Positions 45,154-54,334 are shown, numbered from the stretch's first letter. The stretch: 64,000 bases of DNA from Cronobacter dublinensis subsp. dublinensis LMG 23823 (GCF_001277235.1 NZ_CP012266.1:2294001-2358000), one strand, 5' to 3'. Made by a program: numbers and translations. Notes: generated from the sequence alone by a model not told the origin.

Positions 45154-45301
45154 GGCGGCACCTTCACGCATTGAGCCAACGAATGGCGTGATGATACTTC
45201 AGTTGCCGCAGCCGGGGGAGTGGTCTGTCAACAAAAATTGACAGAGTGCGGTAAAAAGCGGCGTCATGCTGTAAACCTGAGCAGGCATGACGCCGTCGCG
45301 G

Positions 45302-46357
45302 TTACTCGTCGCGCTCGCGTTTCTGCTTTTGCAGCGTGGTTTTCACTTCGCTCAGCAGCTGGCGGCGGAAATCGCCGAGGCGCGGTTTGTCATCGCCGGT
45401 CCACGGGAGCGGGCGGCACAGTTCCATCGCCTTCACGCCCAGACGGGCGGTCAGCAGCCCCGCCCCCAGCCCCTGCGCCACGCGGGCCGAGACGCGTGCG
45501 GCAAGATCCTGTGACATCCAGTCGAGCCCGACCTCGCGCACCATCTCGCTCGCGCCCGCGAAGGCCATATTCAGCAGCACCAGACGAAACAGGCGGATGC
45601 GGCTGTAATAGCCAAGCTCGATGCCGTAAATCGCCGCGATACGGTTCACCAGGCGCAGGTTGCGCCACGCGATAAACGCCATGTCCACCAGCGCCAGCGG
45701 GCTTACCGCAATCATCAGCGTCGATTCCGCCGCCGAGCGGCTGATGGCGCTGCGCGCCTGGAGATCGAGCACCGGCTGGACAATCTGCGCGTAGAGCGTC
45801 ACCACTTCGCGGTCGCTGTGGGTCTCATGAATGGCGGCGTGCCAGCGCGCCAGCGCTGGATGCCCCTGCGTAAGCCCAGCCTGACGGGCGAGCTTCTCGC
45901 AAAACGCGCGCCCTTTACCACTCCCGTGGCTCGCGAGCAGTTCACGCGCCTCGTCGCGCTCCACGGCCCGTTCGCGCAGCCGGTGCAGCCTGCGCCATTC
46001 GCTCACGAGCGCACCGACGCCCGCCGCCACGATAAGCCCGCCCGCGGCACAGCCGCCGAGCGCTATCCAGTCATGGGTGCGCCAGGCGTCAGCGGCCCAC
46101 TGCGCGCCCTGCGCCACCACGCTGACGCCAAAAATGCCAAGCCCGGCGGTGACCATGCGCCGCCACAGGCTGCGGCGCGGTTTCAGGGCGTTTTCCACCA
46201 CGCGCTCCGGCGCGTCGGGGGTGAGGATCTCCTCTTCCACGACCGGGGTAAACTTCTGCGCCTGAGCCTCGTCAAACGCCTGGGTGGCGCGAAGCGTTGG
46301 CCCCGCTTCCGGACGCAGCGGCTCGTCGAATTCGCGGCGCGGTTTAATCTCGCTCAT
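45302..46357 (-). CDS. ycjF: YcjF inner-membrane protein (UPF0283)
   Basis: 351 residues. An N-terminal charged region (KPRREFDEPLRPEAGPTLRA) precedes two helices (MVTAGLGIFGVSVVAQGA and CAAGGLIVAAGVGALV) and a C-terminal cytoplasmic helical domain, TIGR01620/DUF697 type. It is translated in overlap with ycjX and is thought to work with it in envelope-stress responses (family knowledge, weak). Confidence 0.93.
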   Translation of the reverse strand: MSEIKPRREFDEPLRPEAGPTLRATQAFDEAQAQKFTPVVEEEILTPDAPERVVENALKPRRSLWRRMVTAGLGIFGVSVVAQGAQWAADAWRTHDWIALGGCAAGGLIVAAGVGALVSEWRRLHRLRERAVERDEARELLASHGSGKGRAFCEKLARQAGLTQGHPALARWHAAIHETHSDREVVTLYAQIVQPVLDLQARSAISRSAAESTLMIAVSPLALVDMAFIAWRNLRLVNRIAAIYGIELGYYSRIRLFRLVLLNMAFAGASEMVREVGLDWMSQDLAARVSARVAQGLGAGLLTARLGVKAMELCRPLPWTGDDKPRLGDFRRQLLSEVKTTLQKQKRERDE

Positions 46358-47754
46358 CGCAGTTTGTCTCCTGTCAAAAACTCCAGCACCGCGTCGAGGC
46401 GGATGTGCGGCAAGGGCCGGTCAACGTCCATTTCACGCGGGCGAAACGCCTCAAACTGAAAGCCCTGCTGCTGCCAGAACGCGCTGCCGGGCAGGCGCGG
46501 GGGTACGTCGCCGGGGTAGACCGTCAGCGGCGCGCCGTCGCTTAAGCGGTGGCCGCGCAGTGCCGGGACGCTTTCGCCGTGACTTTCCACCGTGCCGCTC
46601 TCGGTCGCCTGGATGGAGGCGATCCCCATGCAGTCCATTTCGACACCTTCAAACGCGGCGTTCTGCCACGCCTCCTGCACCAGCTGCGAAAGCAGCGAGA
46701 CCAGATTCGCGTGCTGATCGTGCGTGACATGATCCGCTTTGGTGGCGGCAAAGAGCAGTTTGTCGATAACCGGCGAGAAAAGGCGTCGGAACAGCGTCCG
46801 CTGCCCGTAATGAAAGCTTTGCATCAGTTGGGTGAGTGCGAGCCGCATGTCATTAAACGCCTGCGGCCCGCTGTTGAGCGGCTGCAGGCAGTCCACCAGC
46901 ACAATCTGGCGATCAAAGCGCACAAAGTGATCGCGATAGAAGCCTTTAACGACTTTTTCGCAGTAGTAGTTGTAGCGCTCGCGCAACATGCCGATATTCG
47001 TCTGCTTGCCCGCCTGCGCGAGCTTCGTCTCGCCCACGTCATCAACGCCCGGCCACGGGAAAAACTGCAACACCGGCGCGCCCGCCAGATCGCCCGGCAG
47101 CACAAAGCGGCCCGGCTGGATAAAATGCAGCCCTTCGCGTTTGCACTGCATCAGGTAGTCGGTCCAGGCGTCGGCAATTTCAGCGAGACGCTTTTCATCG
47201 CCGGGCGCCAGCGGATCGAGCCCCTCGCACAGGCTGCGCCAGCGCTGCGCCCAGACGGCGCGGTCGCCCTGCAACAGGCCGGCCATCTGGCGCGACCAGC
47301 TCAGGTAATCCTGCGCGAGCATCGGTAAATCCAGCAGCCATTCGCCAGGATAATCGACGATATCGAGCCACAGCGTGGAGGTGTCTTTGAAGTGGCGCAG
47401 CAATGACTCGCGCGAGCGGTAGCGCAGCGCGAGACGGATTTCACTGACGCCGCGCGTCGGCGTCGGCCAGGCGGGCGGCGTGCCGTAGAGCTGCGCCAGC
47501 CCTTCATCATAGGTAAAGCGCGCGACGCCCATATCCTGCTGCGGCACGCGGCGCACGCCGAGCAGGCGCTCTTCGCGCACCGGCGTAAAGAGCGGCAGCC
47601 GCGCGCCGCTGTTGACTGACAATAGCTGATTCACCAGGGCGGTGATAAACGCGGTCTTTCCGCTGCGGCTCAGCCCCGTGACGGCCAGCCGCAGATGACG
47701 GTCGACGCTGCGGTTCATCAGCGCCTGCATTTCATTCTGAAATTGTTTAATCAT
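46354..47754 (-). CDS. ycjX: YcjX, DUF463 nucleotide-binding protein
   Basis: 466 residues, predicted GTPase-like protein. Walker A-type GLSRSGKTAFITALVNQLL stands near residue 28, a DIVDYPGEWLLDLPML segment serves as the switch II region (DxxG-like), and AATKADH matches the TKAD base-recognition motif. First gene of ycjX-ycjF, with a four-base overlap, followed by tyrR 148 bases on. Confidence 0.93.
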   Translation of the reverse strand: MIKQFQNEMQALMNRSVDRHLRLAVTGLSRSGKTAFITALVNQLLSVNSGARLPLFTPVREERLLGVRRVPQQDMGVARFTYDEGLAQLYGTPPAWPTPTRGVSEIRLALRYRSRESLLRHFKDTSTLWLDIVDYPGEWLLDLPMLAQDYLSWSRQMAGLLQGDRAVWAQRWRSLCEGLDPLAPGDEKRLAEIADAWTDYLMQCKREGLHFIQPGRFVLPGDLAGAPVLQFFPWPGVDDVGETKLAQAGKQTNIGMLRERYNYYCEKVVKGFYRDHFVRFDRQIVLVDCLQPLNSGPQAFNDMRLALTQLMQSFHYGQRTLFRRLFSPVIDKLLFAATKADHVTHDQHANLVSLLSQLVQEAWQNAAFEGVEMDCMGIASIQATESGTVESHGESVPALRGHRLSDGAPLTVYPGDVPPRLPGSAFWQQQGFQFEAFRPREMDVDRPLPHIRLDAVLEFLTGDKLR

Positions 47755-47919
47755 ATCCCTGCGCCCCGATGCGTTAATTTCCTCTGATAGTAACAGGTAA
47801 GGCTGAAACGCGGCGATTCAAGCGCCGCTGACGCCGATTTACAAAAGCGCGCCGCATGGACAGTGCGCCGGGCCTTCAGTAAGATATTTTTCTGATGCGA
47901 TGTGATGGAGCACGGTCGA

Positions 47920-48912
47920 ATGTCCCCGACCATTTATGATATTGCCCGCGTGGCAAAAGTATCAAAATCGACGGTATCGCGCGTACTGAATAATCAGACC
48001 AATATTTCCGACGCGGCGCGCGAGCGGGTATTAAAAGCCATCGACGAACTACAATATCAGCCCAATAAACTGGCGCGCGCGCTCACCTCGTCTGGCTTCG
48101 ACGCGATCATGGTTATTTCCACGCGCTCGACAAAAACCACGGCCGGTAATCCTTTTTTCTCCGAAGTGCTGCACGCGATTATGGCGCGCGCCGAAGAAAG
48201 CGGCTTCGACGTTATTCTTCAGACGTCGCGTAATAGCGAAGATGACTTACAGAAATGCCTGACGCGCATTCGGCAGAAAATGATTAAAGGCATTGTTATG
48301 CTGAGCTCGCCGGCGGATGAATCGTTTTTCGCAAGGCTCGATGAATGCGCGATTCCGGTCGTCGTGATCGGCAATGTGGCGGGCCATTATCAGCATATCT
48401 GCTCCGTCGATACCGATAATTATCACGACAGCATCGCGCTGACCGATACACTGATTGCCCGCGGACGCCAGCGCATCGCCTGCCTGCACGCGCCGCTCGA
48501 CTACCATGTTTCCATCGACCGGCTTGCCGGGTTTCGCGCAAGCCTTGCGAAACACCAGCGCCCGGATGACCCGACGCTGGTGGTGAATGGCGGCTATACC
48601 CAGGAGAGCGCGCTGGCGGCGGCGCGCCAGCTGCTCGCCATGCCTACCCCGCCGGACGCGGTCTTCGCTACCGACAGCCTGAAGCTGATGAGCCTCTACC
48701 GCGCCGCCGCCGAGCGCGGTCTGGCTATCCCGCAGGCGCTGACGGTCGTCGGTTACAGCAACGAAACGCTCTCGTTCCTGCTCTCCCCGCCGCCTGGCGG
48801 TATCGATATTCCCACGCAGCAGTTAGGCGACGTCAGCAGCGCGCTGCTTTTTGCCCGCATCGCCGGCGAGCCTGTCCCGGCCCGCACGTTGATTCCTACG
48901 ACGGTGATTTAA
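47920..48912 (+). CDS. ycjW: LacI-family regulator YcjW
   Basis: 330 residues from ATG at 47920 (GGAG ten bases before; an earlier ATG at 47902 has no such site). The helix-turn-helix is TIYDIARVAKVSKSTVSRVL at the N-terminus, with the hinge helix region NKLARALTSSG, followed by the periplasmic-binding-like effector domain. Position next to ycjX and divergent from the ycjN-V operon block suits the E. coli YcjW regulator of the ycj sugar operon, although its effector here is unknown and accessory genes separate the two. Confidence 0.88.
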   Translation: MSPTIYDIARVAKVSKSTVSRVLNNQTNISDAARERVLKAIDELQYQPNKLARALTSSGFDAIMVISTRSTKTTAGNPFFSEVLHAIMARAEESGFDVILQTSRNSEDDLQKCLTRIRQKMIKGIVMLSSPADESFFARLDECAIPVVVIGNVAGHYQHICSVDTDNYHDSIALTDTLIARGRQRIACLHAPLDYHVSIDRLAGFRASLAKHQRPDDPTLVVNGGYTQESALAAARQLLAMPTPPDAVFATDSLKLMSLYRAAAERGLAIPQALTVVGYSNETLSFLLSPPPGGIDIPTQQLGDVSSALLFARIAGEPVPARTLIPTTVI

Positions 48913-49206
48913 AAAGTGGACGCAGGCCAGCGCGTTTTCTGGTTTGCGGTCTGGCTGGTCGTTATCCGCGATAAGGTAAGGCTGGCTTGGAGTGTTGGCG
49001 GTTTACCGTTTTTTGGTCTGGATGGGGTTTGCTAAGCCTTGAGCGGCTCGCGTTACGTAAAATGCAGAGGCCTTTGTAACGCTCGTTTGTCCCCTCTGTG
49101 CCCCACCGTTTGACCTTTTAGTGTATGCCATAACAAGTGGCGCAACGTTATTACCCCTTTCAAATCACGCTGGCAGCTTTGTGTCAGAAGCGGACGTTAA
49201 TCGATA
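48913..49206. other. Intergenic region after ycjW
   Basis: About 290 bases with no supported gene or terminator. One copy of the AGAAGCGGAC motif described below lies at its right end (49186-49195). Confidence 0.5.
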
Positions 49207-49503
49207 TCACATTTTTCCCTTCTGCAGTTGGCCGTGTTGCTCAAGTTCATAATCGATAAATGCTCCGATCATAGTCCGATAGACTTTTTCGATAATCACT
49301 TCGGGAAGTCCTGCTTCAGTGGCCTGTTTACGTACCTTATCGATTACCTGCTGGACGCGGTCTGGCGCACGAACGGCTGAGTGGTCAATTTTGAAAGCTG
49401 CTGCAGCTTTAACACATTCGCCGCGTTGCGCGATTATCTTAACCAGTTCACTGTCAATTTCATCGATTCGGTTTCTGACGTCTTCAATTGACAAAAAATT
49501 CAT
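49207..49503 (-). CDS. Chorismate mutase type II-like protein (AroQ/PchB fold)
   Basis: 98 residues from ATG at 49503 (AGGTGG seven bases before); a TTG two codons upstream is less likely. The AroQ helical motif is clear: first helix IEDVRNRIDEIDSELVKIIA with the catalytic Arg, then RGECVKAAAAFK, and a C-terminal VYRTMIGAFIDYELEQHGQ. In short stand-alone members this can be chorismate mutase or isochorismate-pyruvate lyase (PchB). The product is monofunctional and not fused to TyrA or PheA. It lies on a minority-composition islet, not in an aromatic operon. Confidence 0.85.
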   Translation of the reverse strand: MNFLSIEDVRNRIDEIDSELVKIIAQRGECVKAAAAFKIDHSAVRAPDRVQQVIDKVRKQATEAGLPEVIIEKVYRTMIGAFIDYELEQHGQLQKGKM

Positions 49504-49936
49504 ATTCAATCCACCTAGCTAGTACACGAGTTCGCTAGGTTACACACATTTTCGATAAAATCCAGTATTGAACCCAAGAGATCCTCGGTAAGAGGGAGGA
49601 TATATTAAGTAAACTATCCAGAAGCTCGCTGCTATTGGTGCAGTGATGAACTTGTGAGTAGGAAAGTCCTCTTTTCGCTCATAGCGGACCTTGCAGCACG
49701 TATGTCCGCTCAGTGCCAGAAGCGGACGTTCAATACTTCTGATTATGTGGCCAAAATCGGTGTGCCACTCTAATGTGGTATTGTCTGGAACATTGCTTTC
49801 CATTTTGGGGGCATGATTGTAATTATCTTGATTTTCATGTGGAAAGCATTAGATCTATTTAAGCACTTAAAAAGTACACTCGGATGCTTTTTTCTTGCGT
49901 GCTCCATGATAACCATTACCTTGCAAGGGATATATA
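49504..49936. other. Intergenic region with repeated AGCGGAC motifs
   Basis: About 430 bases, AT-rich towards the right. It contains two inverted and direct copies of the AGCGGAC motif and a frame at 49540-49803 that I do not accept as a gene. The right end provides the promoter region and AAGGGATATA ribosome site of the next gene. Confidence 0.5.
49675..49736. repeat. Cluster of AGCGGAC / GTCCGCT motifs
   Basis: TCGCTCATAGCGGACC, then TATGTCCGCTCAGTGCCAGA and AGCGGACGTTC stand within 62 bases; GTCCGCT and AGCGGAC are inverse copies. Further copies are at 49186-49195 and 50644-50676. Confidence 0.7.
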
Positions 49937-50533
49937 ATGGATAAAAATGAACCATCAATATGGCCACCGTACCAAGCCTTCTATATTCAATCTATGCTGT
50001 TCAATACAACATCGGCTCTACAGGCCGCGGAAAGAGCAGTTGATCACATGCGAGCTATCAGTGAAGGGAAGCTAAGGCTACAAGATCGGAAAGATGAGCT
50101 TCTAGACTGTCTACAAAACTTCATAAATCATAGTGCTGCTGTCGCTCGATACTTCTTTCCATCAATGATTGGTGGGAAAGGTGAGAAGGCATTACATAAG
50201 AACCGAGCTGAGTTTCTGAGGCCGTTTTTTGATGTGACAGAAAGTAGTCCTTTGCATGATAAGAAACTTAGAAATGCAATAGAGCACTTTGATGAACGAC
50301 TGGATATGTATCTTGAAGGTGAAATTGTAGGCGATATATTCCCAAGTCTAATTTTGGCCAAGCCAGAAGTGACAGATGTTCCGCATCACATCTTAAGAGC
50401 TTACTATCTAAACGATGGAATTTATCAAATATTGGGGGAAAGACATAAGATTCAACCTATTCTTGATGAAGTCCTGAGAATTCATAATCTGTTGGTGACT
50501 TTTGATAAAAATGGTGGAATGTTTAGAAAATAA
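49937..50533 (+). CDS. HEPN-like helical protein on AT-rich DNA
   Basis: 198 residues, mostly helical, no signal peptide. AAGGGATATA precedes the ATG. The stretch LRNAIEHFDERLDMYL carries Arg112-Asn113-x3-His117, i.e. the R(N)x4H-type motif of HEPN ribonuclease domains, with a polar residue right after Arg as in active members. The rest of the protein has the helical pattern expected (ALQAAERAVDHMRAISEGKL; LQNFINHSAAVARYFF). Codon use is far more AT-rich than in neighbouring genes, a sign of transfer. No MNT/nucleotidyltransferase partner is adjacent. Function is not proven; a ribonuclease, a defence or an abortive-infection role would be the first guess. Confidence 0.75.
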   Translation: MDKNEPSIWPPYQAFYIQSMLFNTTSALQAAERAVDHMRAISEGKLRLQDRKDELLDCLQNFINHSAAVARYFFPSMIGGKGEKALHKNRAEFLRPFFDVTESSPLHDKKLRNAIEHFDERLDMYLEGEIVGDIFPSLILAKPEVTDVPHHILRAYYLNDGIYQILGERHKIQPILDEVLRIHNLLVTFDKNGGMFRK

Positions 50534-50538
50534 AAAAG

Positions 50539-50557
50539 CACCTTCGGGTGGTTTTTT
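50539..50557 (+). terminator. Terminator of the HEPN-like gene
   Basis: CACC-TTCG-GGTG tetraloop stem within A and T runs (AAAAAAG ... GTTTTTT), six bases after the stop. Confidence 0.8.
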
Positions 50558-50910
50558 AGGTGTTTGGATGCTTCACGTTATCAGCTCCCCGTAGATTAAT
50601 TTGTGACTACGTTAACAAGCCTTCATCTGTTGTAAAACAACTGTGAACGTCCGCTTCTCGCTCAAAGCGGACATTCACTGATGTCGCTGTATGTGTCTGA
50701 AGCGCTTTCACGTCCATGCAACTAATAAGATGACCGCTTCGCCTAAGCCCCCTGGTGCTGTTCATCAACCCGCCAAAGATAGTAGCGATGACAACGCCGG
50801 GCTCCGAATTGCTGGCTTCGTTGCTTCCCCCCTCTTCTCTTTATATCCCCACGCTGCGCTGTGATTAGATACCAGCGCCACGCGGGGATTGCATAAAGAC
50901 GAAGAAGTTA
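50558..50910. other. Intergenic region between the HEPN-like and chemoreceptor genes
   Basis: About 350 bases. It contains the GTCCGCT...AGCGGAC inverted pair at 50644-50676 and nothing else that I can support; no terminator with a clear T-run is seen for the chemoreceptor gene. Confidence 0.45.
50644..50676. repeat. Inverted GTCCGCT / AGCGGAC pair
   Basis: GAACGTCCGCTTCTCGCTCA then AAGCGGACATTC: a 7-bp inverted repeat sharing its arms and the TCGCTCA spacer with the copies at 49675-49736. Confidence 0.7.
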
Positions 50911-52461
50911 TCAGGCGATTTTAAAAATCGCCGCGGAGCGGTTTAACTGAGCCGCCTGCTCTTCCAGCGATGCGGCGGCGGCGGCGGCCTCCTGAACCAG
51001 CGCGGCGTTTTGCTGGGTCACGTCATCCATCTGGGTGATAGCAATGCCGACATGCTCAATGCCGTTAACCTGCTCGCCGGTGGCGGTGTAAATTTCAGAC
51101 ATAATTAACGAGACGTTGTTGATTGCCGTCACTATCCCGGTCATGGTTTTGCCCGCCTGTGCGACCAGGTCGGAGCCTTCCGATATCTGACTATTCGAGA
51201 CTTCAATCAGCGACTTAATCTCTTTTGCCGCTGTCGCGCTGCGCTGCGCCAGGGCGCGCACTTCACTTGCCACGACGGCGAAACCGCGACCCTGTTCGCC
51301 CGCGCGCGCCGCTTCCACCGCCGCGTTAAGCGCCAGGATGTTGGTCTGGAACGCGATGCTTTCAATGGTGCTGATGATATCCACCACGCTTCTGGAACTG
51401 TCAAAAATCTCAGCCATCGTCGTGACGACTTTATCCACCACTTTGCCGCCCTGCTGCGCGACGTCGGACGCGTCAGACGCAAGGCTGCTGGCATTTTGCG
51501 CGTTAGCGGCGTTTTGCCGCACCGTGGCCGTCAGTTGCTCCATGCTGGCTGAGGTTTCCTCAAGCGACGCCGCCTGCTGCTCCGTGCGCGCAGAGAGATC
51601 GGTATTGCCCATCGCGACTTCTTTAGAGGCGCTGTCGATAGAGGATGCCGCGGTCTGAATATCCGAGACTACCTTTTTGAGCTGCTCCTGCATGGCGGTA
51701 AGCGCGCCAATCAGCATGCCGGTTTCATCTTTTGAGCGTGCCACCAGATGGGTGGAGAGATCGCCTGCGGCAATGGCCTGCGAGGCATTTACCGCCTCTT
51801 CAAGCGGCAGCGTGATGGAGCGCGCAAGGACATAACCTAACGCGGAAGCGGTGAATACCCCTAACAGCGCGCCGATGAATAACGTGAATCGGGTTTGCGT
51901 TTCCACGGCGTCGACAGAATCCTGGCGCTCGTTCAGCAACGCTTTTTCGTCATTGACGATGTCATCAATGGTTTTGCGCATTTGGTCCATCTGCGGCTTG
52001 CCCGTGTTGGCTTCGAAGGCGGCCGTAAAGGCTTCACGCGTCATCGCCCCGGCATTGAGCGCGCGTCGGTTCTCCAGCAGTTCAGTGACAAACTTCGCAT
52101 TCCACTCCTGCTCCTGGCTCAGCAACGTATCCAGACGCTTCTGCTGCGCCGCGTTATCCGCCGTTAACGCTTTTGTTTCCTGCAAAAATTTAACGAAATC
52201 CTCTTTGCCAGAATTCCACGGCGCGAGCATTTCCTCTTTACCATTAATCGCATATCCGCGCAGACCGGTTTCCATATTGACCAGGCTTTGTGTCAACGCA
52301 CGGCTTTTATCAATAACCTTCCAGCTATGAATATTCCATCCGTTCGTATTAACGATGCTGGAAAAATTACTGTAGAAAGTGGCGCACAGTAACAACAGCA
52401 CCACTAAAACGGCGCCGAAAGAGAAAAAGAATTTTCTCTTGATAGGTAGATTCCTAAACAT
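50911..52461 (-). CDS. Methyl-accepting chemotaxis protein with CHASE3 sensor
   Basis: 516 residues. One N-terminal helix (FFFSFGAVLVVLLLLCATFY), a periplasmic CHASE3-type helical bundle (about 35-180, with the conserved LVNMETGLRGYAINGKEEML), a second helix (FTLFIGALLGVFTASALGYV), HAMP and the cytoplasmic signalling domain with the hairpin tip ESIAFQTNILALNAAVEAAR. The C-terminus ends LNRSAAIFKIA, with no NWETF pentapeptide for CheR tethering, so it is a low-abundance-type receptor. A FliA promoter lies upstream. Confidence 0.94.
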   Translation of the reverse strand: MFRNLPIKRKFFFSFGAVLVVLLLLCATFYSNFSSIVNTNGWNIHSWKVIDKSRALTQSLVNMETGLRGYAINGKEEMLAPWNSGKEDFVKFLQETKALTADNAAQQKRLDTLLSQEQEWNAKFVTELLENRRALNAGAMTREAFTAAFEANTGKPQMDQMRKTIDDIVNDEKALLNERQDSVDAVETQTRFTLFIGALLGVFTASALGYVLARSITLPLEEAVNASQAIAAGDLSTHLVARSKDETGMLIGALTAMQEQLKKVVSDIQTAASSIDSASKEVAMGNTDLSARTEQQAASLEETSASMEQLTATVRQNAANAQNASSLASDASDVAQQGGKVVDKVVTTMAEIFDSSRSVVDIISTIESIAFQTNILALNAAVEAARAGEQGRGFAVVASEVRALAQRSATAAKEIKSLIEVSNSQISEGSDLVAQAGKTMTGIVTAINNVSLIMSEIYTATGEQVNGIEHVGIAITQMDDVTQQNAALVQEAAAAAASLEEQAAQLNRSAAIFKIA

Positions 52462-52834
52462 TTAAACCTCTTCCACGTAGTATGACTGACCAGTCCCAGG
52501 AGCCTTAACAGATAAGTTATCGGCATCAATGGGGCTGTCTTTAACTAAAATGCGGGGAAGTCAGGCGAACAGAAAATAACGATTTTTCTGTAGGATATAT
52601 TATTTTTAATTCAGTAGGTTAGAAATAAATAAATAGAGCAAAAAAAGTTAAAGCATACGAACGGTGATACTTAAGCAACATAAAAGTAAATGCGATTTTT
52701 GCGAGCCTGTCACACCGCGGGCGCGCAAGCCACATGCCACAACGCTGACACGTATCATGCCGCAAGCGTTGTGCCCGCAGTGAATAGGGTGTGTCAGCAG
52801 GGGAAATTCCCCTGCCTCATTAACCACGCTGCGC
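52462..52834. other. Region between chemoreceptor and MFS genes
   Basis: About 370 bases. It holds the FliA promoter, an AT-rich stretch (52590-52690) and a symmetrical GCAGGGGAA-A-TTCCCCTGC palindrome at 52797-52815, which lacks a T-run on the minus strand and so is at best a weak terminator of the MFS gene. Confidence 0.5.
52517..52543 (-). promoter_or_regulatory. Sigma-28 (FliA) promoter of the chemoreceptor gene
   Basis: Read leftwards, TAAAGACA, then 11 bases, then GCCGATAA. The -10 half is the perfect FliA consensus and the spacing is exact; the -35 half matches TAAAG with three differences after it. The start would be near 52510, about 50 bases before the ATG. Confidence 0.85.
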
Positions 52835-54082
52835 TTACCCGGTTTCGCGTATCCGCTGCGCTCTGGTTAACCAGAGCAATACGGCAGCGCTCCCCAGCGT
52901 GAACAGCGACATGCTGTAAAGCGCGGTAAAAGCGCCACCGTTTTGGGCTATCACGCTGGTGAGACCGGTTGAAACCGCGGCGCTCAGGATCTGCCCTCGC
53001 CATACTAGCGCACCGGCTCTCGCGACCTGTTTTTCCGGGAAGTTTTTGAGCACGCCAAACGTGCCTGTAGCGAACACCATATTAGACGCGATATGTGCGA
53101 TAAAAATCATCACAAGCCCTGCAAATGCGGATTGTGCAGACAGAGGGAGTAAAAAATAGCCGCCGGTAAATACGCTAAGGCATAACAGTAACAGCCGGTT
53201 ATTGGCTGAATAACGCTGTAGTTTACCGGCGTCAAGCAACAGAGGGCCGCACAGCTGCCCCAGGCTTCGTGCAAAAAGTAACGGCAGCGCCAGCGCGGGG
53301 GCGTCGTCAGGGTGGATCTCCTGCGCAAGCGCAGGTAACAGCGCCATGGCAGGCGAGCCTACCGCGGCAAGCGCGGGTAAAAGCAGGAGGCTACGTTTTT
53401 GCAATACCGATAAAGCGCGCCAGCGCAGTTCACCGATAACAGGCGCAGCCGGTTGCGGTTCTCGCTCCCTTTCCTGAAAAACAAAGGCCGCCCCCACAAG
53501 CAGAGCCGCGGATGCAGCAAAACTCAGGGCATCAATGGCAAGTAAACTGACAGGCGAGACAAGGTCGAACAGCAGAACGCCTAATCCGGTTCCCAGTAAA
53601 ACTTGCGAGGCGAAAATGAGCGTTTCCATGGCGGTCGCAGCAGGTAATTCGTCATCGCGGAGCCCGCGTTTAAAAAGCAGCGTGAGCGCCGGATAACTGA
53701 TGCCGCTGAGCAGTGCTTCCGTACCCTGAACGGCCAGCAGCGCCGGAATATTATGGTGCAACAACCCATATAACGGAAAAACGAGGGCTGACAGGCCGAG
53801 GAGTTCTGTAAAAATCAGGATCTTGAGCGGTGAAAAACGCGTACACAGTGACTCGCCCCAGAGACTGCCGATAAACCCGGGCAGCATCGATAGCATATAC
53901 ACCGAGATAAGCGTGGCAGGAGAAGCCTGCCAGTGCAGCAGTTGCCCAAAAATGATGATTTGCGTAAGCCCGTTGCCGAGCGACGACAGGATGTAGGCAT
54001 AACCCAACAAGCGCAGCCAGCGATGGCGGCGCAGCGCTCTGATGAGCGCAAACAGCAACATATTCATGAGGAACAATCTCAT
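52835..54082 (-). CDS. MFS transporter
   Basis: 415 residues with about twelve hydrophobic helices, for example YAYILSSLGNGLTQIIIFG, LISVYMLSMLPGFIGSLWG, ISLLAIDALSF-like segments and LVMIFIAHIASNMVFATGTF. A basic-rich central loop (FQEREREPQPAAPVIGELRW) divides the two halves. It resembles multidrug-type MFS exporters of the MdfA/EntS group, but the substrate cannot be read. Start is uncertain between ATGs at 54082 and 54067; neither has a strong ribosome site. Confidence 0.85.
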   Translation of the reverse strand: MRLFLMNMLLFALIRALRRHRWLRLLGYAYILSSLGNGLTQIIIFGQLLHWQASPATLISVYMLSMLPGFIGSLWGESLCTRFSPLKILIFTELLGLSALVFPLYGLLHHNIPALLAVQGTEALLSGISYPALTLLFKRGLRDDELPAATAMETLIFASQVLLGTGLGVLLFDLVSPVSLLAIDALSFAASAALLVGAAFVFQEREREPQPAAPVIGELRWRALSVLQKRSLLLLPALAAVGSPAMALLPALAQEIHPDDAPALALPLLFARSLGQLCGPLLLDAGKLQRYSANNRLLLLCLSVFTGGYFLLPLSAQSAFAGLVMIFIAHIASNMVFATGTFGVLKNFPEKQVARAGALVWRGQILSAAVSTGLTSVIAQNGGAFTALYSMSLFTLGSAAVLLWLTRAQRIRETG

Positions 54083-54334
54083 CTTAAATAACAGAAACCC
54101 ACACAGCGCACTGCTATGCGGGAAGTTAAAAACTGTTAAAAGATGAAATCGTTACATTGGGATCGCTGTCCAAAAGAAAACCGGTACCGAACGATAGCAC
54201 AAAAAAATCGCTCGTATGTCGACAACGCCAGGTACATTCGCACTCAACGCGAACATTGCGAGGCGCGCCGATCCGCGCGTTACCTGGTTGTTAGCAGCAT
54301 AAAGCGCAGACCCGCAGCGATTGTACGTCAGATG

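Noticed and set aside
43651..45174. Plus-strand frame of 507 codons opposite tyrR
   Set aside because: Shadow of tyrR; no protein-like features.
47755..47901. Possible sigma-54 promoter for ycjX
   Set aside because: The nearest GG...GC pair has 12 instead of 10 intervening bases, so spacing is wrong.
49540..49803. 87-codon minus-strand frame
   Set aside because: It spans the AGCGGAC repeat cluster, lacks a ribosome site and has no family features.
52797..52815. Perfect palindrome as terminator of the MFS gene
   Set aside because: No T-run on the minus strand; kept only as a remark.
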